Source: Ehrlichia ruminantium (GTDB lineage Bacteria > Pseudomonadota > Alphaproteobacteria > Rickettsiales > Anaplasmataceae). Taken from it: DNA of 64,000 nt. The DNA is taken from NCBI RefSeq assembly GCF_009728835.1, contig NZ_CP033455.1, positions 578,393 to 642,392 on the forward strand, given 5' to 3'. A program made the position numbers and the translations under genes. Each line of letters begins with the position of its first letter. Positions within the stretch are counted from its first letter, which is position 1. The notes under the pieces are model-generated. The model saw only the letters and a list, made by a program, of their open reading frames with translations, was not told the DNA's origin and made no database searches. Shown in pieces: positions 10,513 through 20,865 of this stretch.

Positions 10513-10586
10513 TGCACCCTGAGCGATTCGAACGCCCGACCTTTTGATCCGTAGTCAAAAACTCTATCCAGCTGAGCTAAGGGTGC
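10513..10586 (-). tRNA. tRNA-Arg (ACG)
   Basis: Minus-strand cloverleaf of 74 nt. The acceptor stem GCACCCT pairs fully with AGGGTGC, the D arm is GCTC/GAGT, the anticodon stem TTTGA/TCAAA encloses loop CTACGGA with anticodon ACG, and the T arm GGGCG/CGCTC (with one G-T pair) holds TTCGAAT. Discriminator A; CCA not encoded. A34 would be edited to inosine by TadA to read CGU, CGC and CGA, as in other bacteria. Confidence 0.95.
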
Positions 10587-11925
10587 AAGTGTTATAGCTT
10601 ATAATTTAATTTTGTATACGTAAATAAATTTTAAAATAACGCAACTAAATTAAATATAGCTGGAGTAGTATAGTAATATTTTTTGAGTGAATCAATCTGA
10701 AACTTTTAATTTAATTATCTCGGTATCTATAGTGATGATGAATGATTGAATTGGCGTTATAGTATGAATTGTTTTTGAGATCGTATGCATTATGTATTCT
10801 TTTTAAGTATATTTAAATAATGTCTATTTAAATTGCTGTATTGTAGTGTACCTAATGTAATAACAAAATAATGATTATGTATTGTTACTAGTAATATAGA
10901 GCGTGTTTATTCAGTAATCTATTTCAATTTTATTAGAATCACTGTTATAGAGAATTAGAGAGTGAAATATAAGTTATGCTTATAACTTATATTTTTTATA
11001 ATGATGTATAATTGTACGTTACCTAAACTTATAGTAATGCTGATGATTTTACTTTAAGAATAAACAGTATTATATTGTTTTTATTGACTTTAATAAACTA
11101 TAAGAGATATAGTGTAATATGATATATAGTATATGTATATATGTACTTATTTTCTCTAGTGCAATGTTCAACGAAGTACTTAAGATAATTAATAGAATTT
11201 TTATAATTAATTACTTGATATTAGTAGCTATTTTATTACAGATTAATGAAACTTTTTGATAATGTTTAGATTAGAATAATCTCTATATGAATTTACGCTA
11301 CAATATTAAATAGATATATTGATTATAAATAGTGTTTGTCTTAGTAATCAGTTTAGTTTTATAACATGTGATTTTCTTGCTAATTGTATATTTTTCTGTA
11401 ATCATAGTAGGTACAATAGATTTATGATTAAAATGATTATGATACCTATTCTATAATCTATTTATAATATAAGTGTTAAATACTGAAGAACAATTATTAG
11501 TAATTTGTTTAGGTGTAAATTTGGTGGTATGTAATAATGATAAATTTTTTTACTGTATTTACAGTATTGAATATGTAAATTTATACATATTTATTTATAT
11601 ACTTGTGAAGTAAATGTATAAAATTTATTGATAATATTTTATGTGAATTTCAATATATTAATTGAGTTATTTAATGTACTATACATTTTATATGAATTAC
11701 TATTTAATAAGTAATGTTACCAAAAAGTAAGGAAGACGTAATTAATAAGGTCATATATTAGAATTTAAATATATGACCTTGATATTCTATGTATATTATA
11801 TAACAAAGGGTTTGTAGGATTGTTTAAATAGTTTTTTGTTTGACTTAAATCTTGATTAATATATCTAATATTGTTAACATCTGCTCTGGTTATTTAATAT
11901 ATCTTTAGGAAATATATTTAGTTTT
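10587..11925. other. Long spacer upstream of the truB operon
   Basis: About 1.3 kb, AT-rich, with no convincing frame. It must contain the tRNA-Arg promoter at its left end and the truB operon promoter at its right end. The one clear structure is a 12-bp perfect inverted repeat at 11747-11780 (listed separately). I see no gene fragment that I recognise. Confidence 0.55.
11747..11780. repeat. Perfect 12-bp inverted repeat, hairpin
   Basis: AAGGTCATATAT (11747-11758) and its exact reverse complement ATATATGACCTT (11769-11780) are separated by a 10-base loop. No T tract follows on either strand, so it is not a classical terminator. It lies 146 bp before truB and could be a regulatory RNA hairpin, an operator, or the trace of an inverted duplication. 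Confidence 0.6.
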
Positions 11926-12816
11926 ATGTATGGTTGGATAAATATAGATAAGCCATGCGGTATAAGTTCAGCTTCTGTAGTTAGTCGTATTAAAAAGATT
12001 TTGAATGTTAAAAAAGTTGGTTATGCAGGTACATTGGATCCTTTGGCTTCTGGGATATTACCTGTTGCGATTGGTGAAGCTACAAAACTTATGCCTTATG
12101 CTGTTAATGTAAATAAATCTTATTTATTTACTGTACAGTGGGGTGAACAAAGAACTACTGATGATGTATCAGGGGAGGTTATAAAAAAAAGTGACATGGT
12201 GCCATATTTGGATGACATAAATAGGGTTATTCCGAGTTTTATTGGGGTAGTAGAACAAGTACCACCTAATTTCTCAGCAATATATGTAAATGGTGTTAGG
12301 GCATTTGAGTTAGCTAGAAGTGGTCAGAAATTTAGATTGAGGTCTAGATATGTTAATATACTGGATTTAAAGTTGTTATCATTTAACCGGGAAAATAAAA
12401 CTGCAGATTTTTATTTATTATGTAAGAAAGGTGTGTATGTTCGTTCTATAGCAAGAGATCTTGGGATAAGTTTAGGTTGCTTAGGATATGTAACAAAATT
12501 GCGTAGAGTAAGAGTAGGTTATTTTAAACAAAGACATGCTATTACATTAGATAAGCTAAAGATATTGCACAACAGTGGTAATACACATAAGTATTTATTA
12601 CCATTGCGGTATGTATTACAAGATGTAAAGCAGTTGAATGATGTGTTATGTAATGTTGAGATATCAAAAATCAAAAGTGGCCAAAATATTCAGTTAAATA
12701 ACTTGTACATGGTTAAGAATTGTGATATCTGTTATGTTAGTACACACAGTGTGCCAGTGGCGATTTGTAGTATAATAAATAATGTTATAAAGCCAGTACG
12801 TGTTTTTAATGTTTAA
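11926..12816 (+). CDS. truB: tRNA pseudouridine-55 synthase
   Basis: TruB makes pseudouridine 55 in the T loop of tRNAs. The catalytic Asp38 lies in [26 protein letters not shown] follows, and the [13 protein letters not shown] segment near residue 168 is the conserved KGTYIRSLxRDLG motif. Length is 296 residues. It is the first gene of a tightly spaced + strand run: 18 bases to rpsO, 33 more to pnp, then 39 to a methyltransferase gene and 36 to lepA. truB-rpsO-pnp is an ancient bacterial gene order. The start GGAAATATATTTAGTTTTATG has only a weak purine stretch, usual here. Confidence 0.95.
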   Translation: MYGWINIDKPCGISSASVVSRIKKILNVKKVGYAGTLDPLASGILPVAIGEATKLMPYAVNVNKSYLFTVQWGEQRTTDDVSGEVIKKSDMVPYLDDINRVIPSFIGVVEQVPPNFSAIYVNGVRAFELARSGQKFRLRSRYVNILDLKLLSFNRENKTADFYLLCKKGVYVRSIARDLGISLGCLGYVTKLRRVRVGYFKQRHAITLDKLKILHNSGNTHKYLLPLRYVLQDVKQLNDVLCNVEISKIKSGQNIQLNNLYMVKNCDICYVSTHSVPVAICSIINNVIKPVRVFNV

Positions 12817-12834
12817 GAATTTGGTATTTTAATT

Positions 12835-13116
12835 ATGTCAATTACAGCGGAGAGAAAATCTGAATTAATAAGTGAATATTGCCTTAAAAAAGGTGATACT
12901 GGTTCTTCTTTTGTACAATGTGCAATTTTATCTGAAAGAATACGTAATTTAACTGAGCATCTAAAAATTCATAAGAAAGATTTTCACTGTAGACGTGGTT
13001 TAATGGTATTAGTTTGCAGGAGACGTAATGAGTTACAATACATTAGAAGGAAATATGGTAATGATAGATATTTAGCGTTAGTAAAACAACTAGGTATCAG
13101 AGACGTTTTTCACTGA
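12835..13116 (+). CDS. rpsO: Small ribosomal subunit protein uS15
   Basis: Primary binder of the central domain of 16S rRNA. The 93-residue protein starts [25 protein letters not shown], which is the family's T-x-x-x-K/R...DTGS pattern. It continues with the helix [19 protein letters not shown] and the highly conserved [20 protein letters not shown] segment. It sits between truB and pnp, as in many bacteria. In E. coli S15 represses its own translation through an mRNA pseudoknot; I cannot see a matching structure in the short spacer here. Confidence 0.97.
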   Translation: MSITAERKSELISEYCLKKGDTGSSFVQCAILSERIRNLTEHLKIHKKDFHCRRGLMVLVCRRRNELQYIRRKYGNDRYLALVKQLGIRDVFH

Positions 13117-13149
13117 TTGATTTATTAGGATAAAGTAGGAAATAATAGT

Positions 13150-15513
13150 ATGTTTAATTTGATAAGGAAGTCTACAGAGTGGGGAGATAAAACCTTAGTT
13201 TTAGAAACTGGTAAAATAGCAAGGCAAGCTAATGGTGCTGTAGTAGTAACTTATGGTGGAACTACGGTTTTGTCGACAGTGGTGACTGGTAAAACTAAAG
13301 AACCTGTAGATTTTTTACCATTAACTGTACAATTTGTTGCTAAAAGTTATGCTGTAGGTAAGATTCCTGGTGGTTTTTTAAAGAGGGAAGGTAAGCCATC
13401 TGATAGGGAAACTTTGATTTCTCGTTTAATTGATAGAAGTATTAGGCCTTTATTCCCTTTAGGTTTTTATGATGAAGTTAGTATAGTATGTAACCTATTA
13501 TCGTATGATACGGTTGCTCCCCCTGAAGTAACTGCGTTAATTGGTGCTACGGCTGCTTTAGCAATATCTGGTGTTCCTTTTAATGGAATAGTTGTTGGGG
13601 CAAGAGTAGGATATTTGTTATCGGAAGATAAATACTTATTAAATGCTTCTGCTGATGAGATGTTATCTAGTTCTTTAGATTTATTTTTGTCAGGTAATGA
13701 AGATTCTGTATTGATGGTTGAATCTGAAGCATCTGAACTTTCTGAAGCTCAAATGTTAGGTGCAATATCTTTTGGGCATCAAAATTGTCAAGAGGTAATA
13801 AAGTTAATCGAGGAATTTAGAGAAGAAAATGGGGTAATGCCTATTGAGTTTATACCACATGATATTACTTCTCTTGTTGATGATATAGCTTCTTCTTATA
13901 AGGAAAGTTTTAGTGTTGCATATTCTAATATTGTGAAAAAAGAGCGAGCATTGGAATTAGAAAAATTACGTGAGCAAGTACTGTCTGATATGTTACCAAA
14001 ATATCAGGCTGATAGTTTAGAATGTAAATATACTAGTCAGGATATTATTAGTGCACTTAAAAACTTTGAAAGATCTTTAGTACGTTCTAAAATTGTTGAA
14101 ACTTCTTCTAGAATAGATGGACGTTCATTTAATGGAATACGTGATATAGAGATTGAAATAGATGTGTTGCCTAAAGCACATGGATCTGCTCTATTTACTA
14201 GGGGTAATACGCAAGCATTAGTTGTTACTGCACTAGGTACACCGCAGGATGAGCAAATAGTTGATGATTTAGATGGAGATAGAAGAGAGAGTTTCTTGTT
14301 GCATTACAATTTTCCTCCATATGCAGTAGGTGAATCAGCAGCATTACGCGCTCCTGGGAGGAGGGAAATAGGTCATGGTAAGCTTGCTTGGAAAGCAATC
14401 CACTATGTATTACCTGAAAAATCAGATTTTCCATATACTATTAGAGTAGTGTCTGAAATCACAGAATCGGATGGTTCATCTTCTATGGCAACTGTTTGTG
14501 GTGCTTCTCTAGCCTTGATGGATACAGGAGTACCTATTAAAGCTCCTGTTGCTGGTATTGCAATGGGCCTTATTAAAGAGGGTGATCAGTTTATTATTCT
14601 GTCAGATATATTAGGTGATGAAGATCATCTTGGTGATATGGATTTTAAAGTTGCTGGTACTTCATTAGGTATTACTGCGCTACAAATGGATATGAAAATT
14701 TCTGGAATAAGCATTGAAGTCATTGAAAGATCATTACTTCAAGCTAAGGATGGAAGAATGCATATTCTTGATAAGATGAATTTAGTTATACAAGAGTCTA
14801 GGGAATGTATAAAGAATCATGCTCCTAGAATAGAATCTATCTTTATAAATAAGGACAAGATTCGCAATGTCATAGGCAGTGGTGGAAAAAATATCCGTGA
14901 GATTTGTGAAAAGACAGGTGCAAGAATTGAAATTATGCAAGATGGCACTGTAATGATATATGCGATTAATAATGATGCAGTAGAGCATGCTAAAAATATG
15001 ATTATGGATATTGTATCTGAGCCAGAAATAGGAAAAGTTTTTGATGGAACTGTTGTTGAAATTGTAAAGTTTGGAGCTTTTGTTAGCTTTTTGGGTGGAA
15101 GAAGAGGTTTAATTCATATTAGTGAAATAAAGAATGAACATATTAATGCAGTAAGTAGCGTCATTTCTGTTAATGATAAGGTAAAAGTATTAGTTATTGG
15201 TATAGATCGTGAGTATGTTCAACTTTCTATGCGTAGAGTAGATCAGGAAACTGGTGAACCGATAGATGGAGAACTTTATAATATAAGAAAAGGTTCTGAT
15301 TCTGATGATTCATTTTTGTCATCAGGTGGTGGTAGTGTACGGCATGGGAGTGAAAAAAAAAGACGTAGCGGTAGTAGGTCTCGTCGTAGTAGTGGCTCTA
15401 ATTATCATAGGGAAGATTTAATGTCACATAATAGTAATTTTTCTGGTGGTAATCGTTCTTTTAATGATAGTAGGAACGGTAATGAGATTCCTAGAAAGCC
15501 TAGGTTTTTTTAG
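13150..15513 (+). CDS. pnp: Polyribonucleotide nucleotidyltransferase (PNPase)
   Basis: 3'-5' phosphorolytic exoribonuclease of the RNA degradosome. The 787 residues show two RNase PH domains (the first with PLTVQFVAKSYAVGKIPGGF and SDRETLISRLIDRSIRPLFP, the second with GRSFNGIRDI, FTRGNTQALV and DILGDEDHLGDMDFKVAG). A KH domain follows (IRNVIGSGGKNIREI, about residue 572), then an S1 domain (GTVVEIVKFGAFVSF, about 636). A C-terminal tail of ~75 residues is rich in Ser, Gly, Arg and Asn (KKRRSGSRSRRSSGS) and resembles a flexible RNA- or partner-binding extension. It lies within the truB-lepA operon. Confidence 0.97.
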   Translation: MFNLIRKSTEWGDKTLVLETGKIARQANGAVVVTYGGTTVLSTVVTGKTKEPVDFLPLTVQFVAKSYAVGKIPGGFLKREGKPSDRETLISRLIDRSIRPLFPLGFYDEVSIVCNLLSYDTVAPPEVTALIGATAALAISGVPFNGIVVGARVGYLLSEDKYLLNASADEMLSSSLDLFLSGNEDSVLMVESEASELSEAQMLGAISFGHQNCQEVIKLIEEFREENGVMPIEFIPHDITSLVDDIASSYKESFSVAYSNIVKKERALELEKLREQVLSDMLPKYQADSLECKYTSQDIISALKNFERSLVRSKIVETSSRIDGRSFNGIRDIEIEIDVLPKAHGSALFTRGNTQALVVTALGTPQDEQIVDDLDGDRRESFLLHYNFPPYAVGESAALRAPGRREIGHGKLAWKAIHYVLPEKSDFPYTIRVVSEITESDGSSSMATVCGASLALMDTGVPIKAPVAGIAMGLIKEGDQFIILSDILGDEDHLGDMDFKVAGTSLGITALQMDMKISGISIEVIERSLLQAKDGRMHILDKMNLVIQESRECIKNHAPRIESIFINKDKIRNVIGSGGKNIREICEKTGARIEIMQDGTVMIYAINNDAVEHAKNMIMDIVSEPEIGKVFDGTVVEIVKFGAFVSFLGGRRGLIHISEIKNEHINAVSSVISVNDKVKVLVIGIDREYVQLSMRRVDQETGEPIDGELYNIRKGSDSDDSFLSSGGGSVRHGSEKKRRSGSRSRRSSGSNYHREDLMSHNSNFSGGNRSFNDSRNGNEIPRKPRFF

Positions 15514-15552
15514 GAGCTTAGTTTTTTTTGCTACGTTATATAATATCTTATT

Positions 15553-16347
15553 ATGCTTATTTTTGACCGTAGCCTTGTAAAACTATATAGAGATAAGGCA
15601 TCTTTTTATAATAAAGCTGATTCTTTTATATTTTCTGAAGTCACTAGTATTATACTGGATAAATTGGGTTTATTTTCAGTAAATACTGGTTTGATTTTAA
15701 GTATAGGATGTAGAACTGATTATTTTAGTGATAGTCTATTACAAAGAAAATTGATTTTTTATAAGGATCAAGTAGTTCAGTGTGATATATCGTATCATAT
15801 GTTGTGTAGTGCTCAAGATAATTATAGGGTAGTAGCTGATGATGAACAGTTACCATTTTGTAATGAAACATTTGACATTGTTATCAATAATTTATGTTTG
15901 CATAATGTTAATAATTTATTTTATAACTTATTAAACATATATAATCTTATGAAGGATGGAGGAATTTTTCTTGCTTCATTATTTGGTCATAAAACTCTTT
16001 ATGAATTAAAATATTCAATTATTAGAGCAGAAATGGATATTGGTATTGCACCTAGAATTATGCCATTTATTAATGTACAATATATTATTTCTTTATTACA
16101 AAAAAGTGGATATTCTAATATTGTAATAGATGTCAATGTTATTCAACTAAAGTATAATGATATATATCATTTGTTTAAGGATCTAAGAAAAATGGGTGAA
16201 GGTAATGTATTATATGCTAGAAATAAACATAGATTAACTAAAACTGTAATTAAAAAAATTTTTGAATATTATAAAAAGTATTTTTCAGTAGATGAGGTTA
16301 GTATTCCTGCTACTTTTGAGATTATTATTCTAAAAGCGAATAAGTAG
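15553..16347 (+). CDS. SAM-dependent methyltransferase, BioC/NDUFAF5-like
   Basis: A class I methyltransferase fold is visible. The SAM-binding first motif is degenerate (ILSIGCRTDYFSD), an acidic end of strand 2 is seen in QCDISYHMLCSAQ, and VVADDEQLPFCNETFDIVINNLCLHNVNNL is interrupted here by convention but clearly matches motif II/post-II of BioC-like enzymes. LMKDGGIFLASLFG is the motif III loop. At 264 residues it fits either BioC (malonyl-ACP methyltransferase of biotin synthesis) or the NDUFAF5-like arginine hydroxylase family of complex I assembly, which share this architecture. No neighbouring biotin or nuo gene decides between them. It is co-directional with pnp and lepA, with short gaps on both sides. 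Confidence 0.75.
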   Translation: MLIFDRSLVKLYRDKASFYNKADSFIFSEVTSIILDKLGLFSVNTGLILSIGCRTDYFSDSLLQRKLIFYKDQVVQCDISYHMLCSAQDNYRVVADDEQLPFCNETFDIVINNLCLHNVNNLFYNLLNIYNLMKDGGIFLASLFGHKTLYELKYSIIRAEMDIGIAPRIMPFINVQYIISLLQKSGYSNIVIDVNVIQLKYNDIYHLFKDLRKMGEGNVLYARNKHRLTKTVIKKIFEYYKKYFSVDEVSIPATFEIIILKANK

Positions 16348-16383
16348 TAGGACTATAATATAATAATGTGAGGATTAGTTAAC

Positions 16384-18180
16384 ATGGATAAAATTAATAT
16401 AAGAAATTTTGCTATAATAGCTCATATTGATCACGGGAAGTCTACATTAGCTGATCGTCTAATTGAGGAGTGTAATGGTCTAGAAAAGCGGGAAATGAAA
16501 GACCAAGTTTTGGATTCTATGGATATTGAGCGAGAGCGTGGTATTACTATAAAAGCACAAACTGTAAGGTTAATGTATACAGCTAAAGATGGTAAGATTT
16601 ATTATTTGAATTTGATGGATACTCCAGGGCATGTGGATTTTTCATATGAAGTTAGTAGAAGTTTGGCAGCATGTGAAGGTTCTTTGCTTGTTGTAGATAG
16701 TACTCAAGGAGTTGAAGCTCAAACTTTAGCAAATGTATATAAGGCTATAGATAGTAATCATGAAATAATTCCAGTATTAAATAAAATAGATCTAGCATCT
16801 TCAGATCCAGATAAGGTAAAGTCTCAAATAGAAGAGATCATAGGAATTGATGCAAGTGAGTCGCTGCTTGTATCAGCAAAATCAGGTATAGGTATAAAAG
16901 ATGTGTTAGAGGCTATAGTATCTAGGTTACCAGCTCCATCTGGAAATTTTGACAATCCGTTGAAGGCTATTTTGGTAGATACTTGGTATGATACCTATCT
17001 TGGGATAGTAATTTTATTACGTGTGGTGGATGGTATAATAAAAAAAGGCATGAAGATTGTTATGATGTCTAGTAATGCTGTATATCAAGTTGATAATATT
17101 GGAATTTTTACTCCACATAAAAAGATTGTAGATCAACTTTCAGTGGGTGAAATTGGATTTATTACTGCATCTATTAAGGAATTATCGGATTGTAAGATAG
17201 GTGATACAATTACTGAGGAACAGAGAAGATGTGATAATCCAATGCCAGGGTTCAGGACGATTCATCCTATGGTTTTTTGTAGTATTTTTCCTAATGAGGC
17301 AGGAGATTTTGAAAAATTACGTGAGGCTTTGAAGAAATTACAGCTTAATGATGCTAGTTTTACTTTTGATATTGAAGTTTCCAGTGCGCTTGGATATGGA
17401 TTTCGATGTGGATTTTTAGGGATGTTGCATTTAGAAGTCATACAGGAAAGATTAGAAAGGGAGTTTAATTTGGACTTGACTGCTACAGCACCTGGTGTTG
17501 TATATCAAATTATATCTAAGAATGGGGTCCTTCGTGAAGTTCATAATCCTCATGATTTTGGTGAAGTACAAGATATAGCTAGTATAAAAGAACCTTGGAT
17601 TTGTGCTACTATTATGGTGCCAGATCAATATTTAGGTGTTGTAATGTCGTTATGTAACAATAAGAGAGGGGAAAAAATAGACCTATCGTATTCTGGTAAT
17701 ACTGCATTGTTAAAATATAGGCTACCATTATCGGAAGTTGTTTTTGACTTTTATGATAGAATAAAATCTATTTCTAAAGGTTATGCAAGTTTAGATTGGG
17801 AAATGGATGGATATATGGATAGTGAGATTGCTAAATTAACTATTTTGATAAATTCTGAACCAGTTGATGCTCTTGCATGTATTGTTCATAAAAGTAAAGT
17901 TGAACAACGAGGTCGAGAAATATGTTTGAGATTAAAAGATTTAATACCAAGACAACAGTACAAGATTGCAATACAAGCAGCTGTAGGTGCAAAGATTATT
18001 GCTCGTGAAACTATATCACCATATCGTAAAGATGTTACAGCAAAGTTATACGGTGGTGATGTAACTAGAAGAATGAAATTATTAGAAAAGCAGAAAAAAG
18101 GAAAGAAAAGGTTGCGTGCTATAGGAAATGTTAATGTACCACATAATGCGTTTATTCAAGCTTTAAAAATTATAGATTAA
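16384..18180 (+). CDS. lepA: Elongation factor 4 (LepA)
   Basis: Ribosome-associated GTPase related to EF-G that lacks domain IV and has a special C-terminal domain. G motifs: [10 protein letters not shown] (G1), [10 protein letters not shown] (G2), DTPGHVDF (G3), NKIDLAS (G4). The length of 598 residues is exactly typical. The C-terminal domain shows the LepA-specific segments [19 protein letters not shown] and [19 protein letters not shown] (here [20 protein letters not shown]). It is the last gene of the truB operon. Confidence 0.97.
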   Translation: MDKINIRNFAIIAHIDHGKSTLADRLIEECNGLEKREMKDQVLDSMDIERERGITIKAQTVRLMYTAKDGKIYYLNLMDTPGHVDFSYEVSRSLAACEGSLLVVDSTQGVEAQTLANVYKAIDSNHEIIPVLNKIDLASSDPDKVKSQIEEIIGIDASESLLVSAKSGIGIKDVLEAIVSRLPAPSGNFDNPLKAILVDTWYDTYLGIVILLRVVDGIIKKGMKIVMMSSNAVYQVDNIGIFTPHKKIVDQLSVGEIGFITASIKELSDCKIGDTITEEQRRCDNPMPGFRTIHPMVFCSIFPNEAGDFEKLREALKKLQLNDASFTFDIEVSSALGYGFRCGFLGMLHLEVIQERLEREFNLDLTATAPGVVYQIISKNGVLREVHNPHDFGEVQDIASIKEPWICATIMVPDQYLGVVMSLCNNKRGEKIDLSYSGNTALLKYRLPLSEVVFDFYDRIKSISKGYASLDWEMDGYMDSEIAKLTILINSEPVDALACIVHKSKVEQRGREICLRLKDLIPRQQYKIAIQAAVGAKIIARETISPYRKDVTAKLYGGDVTRRMKLLEKQKKGKKRLRAIGNVNVPHNAFIQALKIID

Positions 18181-18613
18181 TTATATTATGTATACTGTCC
18201 ATGTAATATGATGGTGACATAATGTTATGGTATTATTTAGATAGTGTTTTTCAAGTAATATAGTAATAAAAAAAGCTGTTTATAACTAATTAAGTATAGT
18301 TATTTTAATTAGTATGTTGAACTGTTAGATTTTTTATATATACCTTCTTACTGATAATAGTAAATAATATTTTAAATTATTATCTATTATTATGAGTTTT
18401 TCTTTAGTTTGTAATATCTTAGGATTATTAGGAAATAGTTATAAATTTATTAGGAAAAGTCATAAAAATCAATTAAATATTAAATATTAAATGATATAAA
18501 TTAATTATGTAATATATCTATATAATTTAATTTAAATTATTAATGCGCATAAAATTTTAAATATATTAATCAAAAACATACTCTATTTGTCATAATTTCC
18601 TCAAGGTAAGTTT
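18181..18613. other. Spacer after lepA, upstream of the two-helix island
   Basis: A 433-bp AT-rich spacer. A 9-bp hairpin (ACTAATTAA / TTAATTAGT, 18285-18313, 11-base loop) lies about 105 bases past lepA and could mark transcript ends, though it is purely AT-rich without a clear T tract. The rest probably contains the promoter of the tandem-repeat gene. Confidence 0.45.
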
Positions 18614-19567
18614 ATGAATATAAAAGATTACAAACTAAGTACTATAGCTACATGTATTGTGTTAATTGTAGGTAAATCTGTAGGGATAGGATTAAATTGT
18701 TCACAAGGTTTACCAGTTGGTTCTAGAGTTGGAATAATTCTTGCAATTGCTGCAAGTTCAGCTACGGCTCTAGTTTTGATTGCTGCAGTTTTTACATTAT
18801 ATAACAAGCATAGAGTAAATAAACATTATACTACTCTCACTGCAGGTAAAGAATCTCGTTTTGATGAAATACCGTTAGATGTGATTAATATGTTTAAGGA
18901 TAGTGACGAATTATTTGATACGGACAATGAATTTAGAGAAGCTGATGATGTTGATCGTCAAAAAGCTGACGGTGCTGAACATCGGAAAGCTGATGATGCT
19001 GAACATCAGAAAACTAATGATGCTGAACATCAGAAAACTAATGATGCTGAACATCGGAAAGCTAATGATGCTGAACATCGGAAAGCTAATGATGCTGAAC
19101 ATCGGAAAGCTAATGATGCTGAACATCGGAAAGCTAATGATGCTGAACATCGGAAAGCTAATGATCTTGAAACTTCTAGTAATTTAATATCTAAGGATCA
19201 AGAATCATCTAATCAAAAAAATGATCAACAACAGTCTAGTGATGTTAGATCAACTGTGGTTGATGTAGCAGGAAAAACTCATGAAGGAAAAAATGTTAAA
19301 AATGATTTTGTAAGTGCAGTGACAATGGTAATGAATAAACAAAGAAAAACAATGCATGTTAATGCTGATGGTAGTTACCAAATATTTTGTACTGAAGTGC
19401 AAGAGTCTGAAAAAATGCCTATAAAATCTGAACAGTCTATCGAGAGTGAACTAACTCAATCTAATTTTGCAAGTAAGTTAAAGGATATGGAGAATAGTGA
19501 AAGTTCTTCTGTTAGTAGATTACAAATGTCAAGAGCAAATAAAGGCAGTCAGGGAAGATGTATGTAA
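18614..19567 (+). CDS. Two-helix membrane protein with eight-residue tandem repeats
   Basis: No known family recognised. The 317 residues begin with two hydrophobic helices (about 9-27 and 39-63) joined by a short loop. A cytosolic-looking linker follows, then nine 8-residue repeats of consensus DAEHRKAN (residues 112-183). A Ser/Gln/Lys-rich, probably disordered tail to the C terminus completes it. Tandem-repeat proteins (TRPs) of Ehrlichia are known secreted or surface antigens and nucleomodulins, but those lack N-terminal helices, so this is a different architecture. The same two-helix start is seen in the six genes that follow. A weak AAGG precedes the ATG. Expression and location are unknown; a membrane protein exposing a repetitive antigenic tail is inference. 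Confidence 0.8.
   Translation: MNIKDYKLSTIATCIVLIVGKSVGIGLNCSQGLPVGSRVGIILAIAASSATALVLIAAVFTLYNKHRVNKHYTTLTAGKESRFDEIPLDVINMFKDSDELFDTDNEFREADDVDRQKADGAEHRKADDAEHQKTNDAEHQKTNDAEHRKANDAEHRKANDAEHRKANDAEHRKANDAEHRKANDLETSSNLISKDQESSNQKNDQQQSSDVRSTVVDVAGKTHEGKNVKNDFVSAVTMVMNKQRKTMHVNADGSYQIFCTEVQESEKMPIKSEQSIESELTQSNFASKLKDMENSESSSVSRLQMSRANKGSQGRCM
18947..19162 (+). repeat. Nine tandem 24-bp repeats inside the membrane-protein gene
   Basis: Nine in-frame 24-bp units. The last five (from 19043) are identical. Units 3 and 4 (18995-19042) are identical to each other and encode DAEHQKTN; units 1 and 2 are diverged. The unit length is a multiple of three and contains no stop in any frame, so all six frames stay open, which explains the overlapping spurious frames there. 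Perfect identity at the 3' end points to recent expansion, so copy number is likely to vary between strains. Confidence 0.95.
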
Positions 19568-20304
19568 CTTTCATTAATTTGCAATGCTATAGCTACTATA
19601 TATTAAAAGAGGTTTTCATTATTGAATATTTACATATAAAGCATACTAATTCAGTAATATGTTTTTGTGGTAAGGTTATAAAATAGTATTCTTGGAGTTA
19701 TTAATGCAAAAAGTTTTTATTGTATTATTATAAAAATACGATTTTGTAAAAGAATATAACTGTATTTTTAGTAATAATTGTATGTTAAATAATTTTTGAT
19801 ATTGATAATAAACCTTAACTTTAGCTGATTTGTATTTATAATTTTCTAGTATATTCAGCCTATTGTTATTTTATAATAAATTACATTACTTATATGGTAG
19901 GATATTCTCTATTTTTCTTGGATAGACAAAATGTTCAAAGCTACTTAAGAATGTTTGTAATTTTTGGATTAATTTAAAGATGTAAATTGTTAAAAAAATA
20001 CTAAAATTATTGTAGTTTTAATTTACTTTTATTACAATAATAAGTTATTTTTTATACTATAATATATATATATACTATTGAGAGATTAATATTTAAAAGA
20101 TGTAGCAATAATATTCTATGTGTTAAAAATTATGTTTTTAATAAAATATTTAATATATTAGTATACCATGTAAATAGTAAATTTATTAATAATATAAGAT
20201 TTTTTGTACAATAAATATTAGCGTTTTCATATTATAAAATTGATAATATAAATTAATATTAATTAATATAAAAAATCTAATTTTATTATATTAAGGTTAA
20301 TATT
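19568..20304. other. AT-rich spacer within the two-helix island
   Basis: A 737-bp spacer, strongly A+T, with no frame, RNA gene or fragment that I recognise. It must carry the promoter of the next gene if the island genes are transcribed separately, as their wide spacing suggests. Confidence 0.5.
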
Positions 20305-20865
20305 ATGATAAAAAATCATAGAATTGTAATTGGTTGTAGTGCTTTGGTAATAGTACTTTGTTCAACAGTAGGACTAATAGCGTCTTGTGTAAATGACGTG
20401 CCTGTTAATCGAATGTCAGAATTTACGGTTATGTTTGCAGTTTTAATGGCAGCTGGTTCTGTAATATTATATAGCAATTATAAAGATATAGACTATGATA
20501 AGAAGCTTGATATTCTTTATTCTAGAGGAGAAGATGATGAATTTAAATCGACTGCTCGTGCAAAGCAAGGTAATCAATTTTTTAAAAAAGTAAAAAACTT
20601 TCTGTATCGTAAAAATTCTTCTACTAATCAGTCTCAATATTTTGGTGATGATATAGATGAATATAGTATAGATGAATTACACAAGATTTCAGAGTTTAAT
20701 TCTGTGGGTGAACGTGATAGTGTAGGTAAAAGAAAAAATTATGGATCCATTAAAGAATTTTCTCAAAGCATTGAAACAGAAGTATCATTAGATGGTGCTG
20801 ATAGTTTGATGGAATCTGCGGAAATACAAATACAACAAAACTCCAATAAGGGGATACGTGAATAG
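20305..20865 (+). CDS. Small two-helix membrane protein, unknown function
   Basis: Not recognised. The 186 residues start with two hydrophobic helices (about 7-28 and 40-57), separated by a short polar loop (CVNDVPVNRMSE). The ~125-residue hydrophilic tail is rich in Ser, Asp, Lys and Gln, with acidic patches (YFGDDIDEYSIDELHK), and lacks tandem repeats. Architecture and position are the same as for the neighbours at 18614 and 21171: short loop between helices, then a long probably cytoplasmic tail. A weak purine stretch (AAGG) lies before the ATG. No enzyme motif is visible, so an anchoring, adaptor or antigenic role is open. Confidence 0.75.
   Translation: MIKNHRIVIGCSALVIVLCSTVGLIASCVNDVPVNRMSEFTVMFAVLMAAGSVILYSNYKDIDYDKKLDILYSRGEDDEFKSTARAKQGNQFFKKVKNFLYRKNSSTNQSQYFGDDIDEYSIDELHKISEFNSVGERDSVGKRKNYGSIKEFSQSIETEVSLDGADSLMESAEIQIQQNSNKGIRE

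Noticed and set aside
18285..18313. Hairpin after lepA as an intrinsic terminator
   Set aside because: Stem is only A-T plus one G-C pair, no T tract follows, and it is 105 bases from the stop; kept only as a remark in the spacer.
18903..19187. Frame reading MLNIGKLM repeats (+), and the minus frame 18911-19150 reading MFSIISFP repeats
   Set aside because: Both are shadows of the stop-free 24-bp repeat; the +frame from 18614 continues on both sides of the repeat and has the membrane helices.
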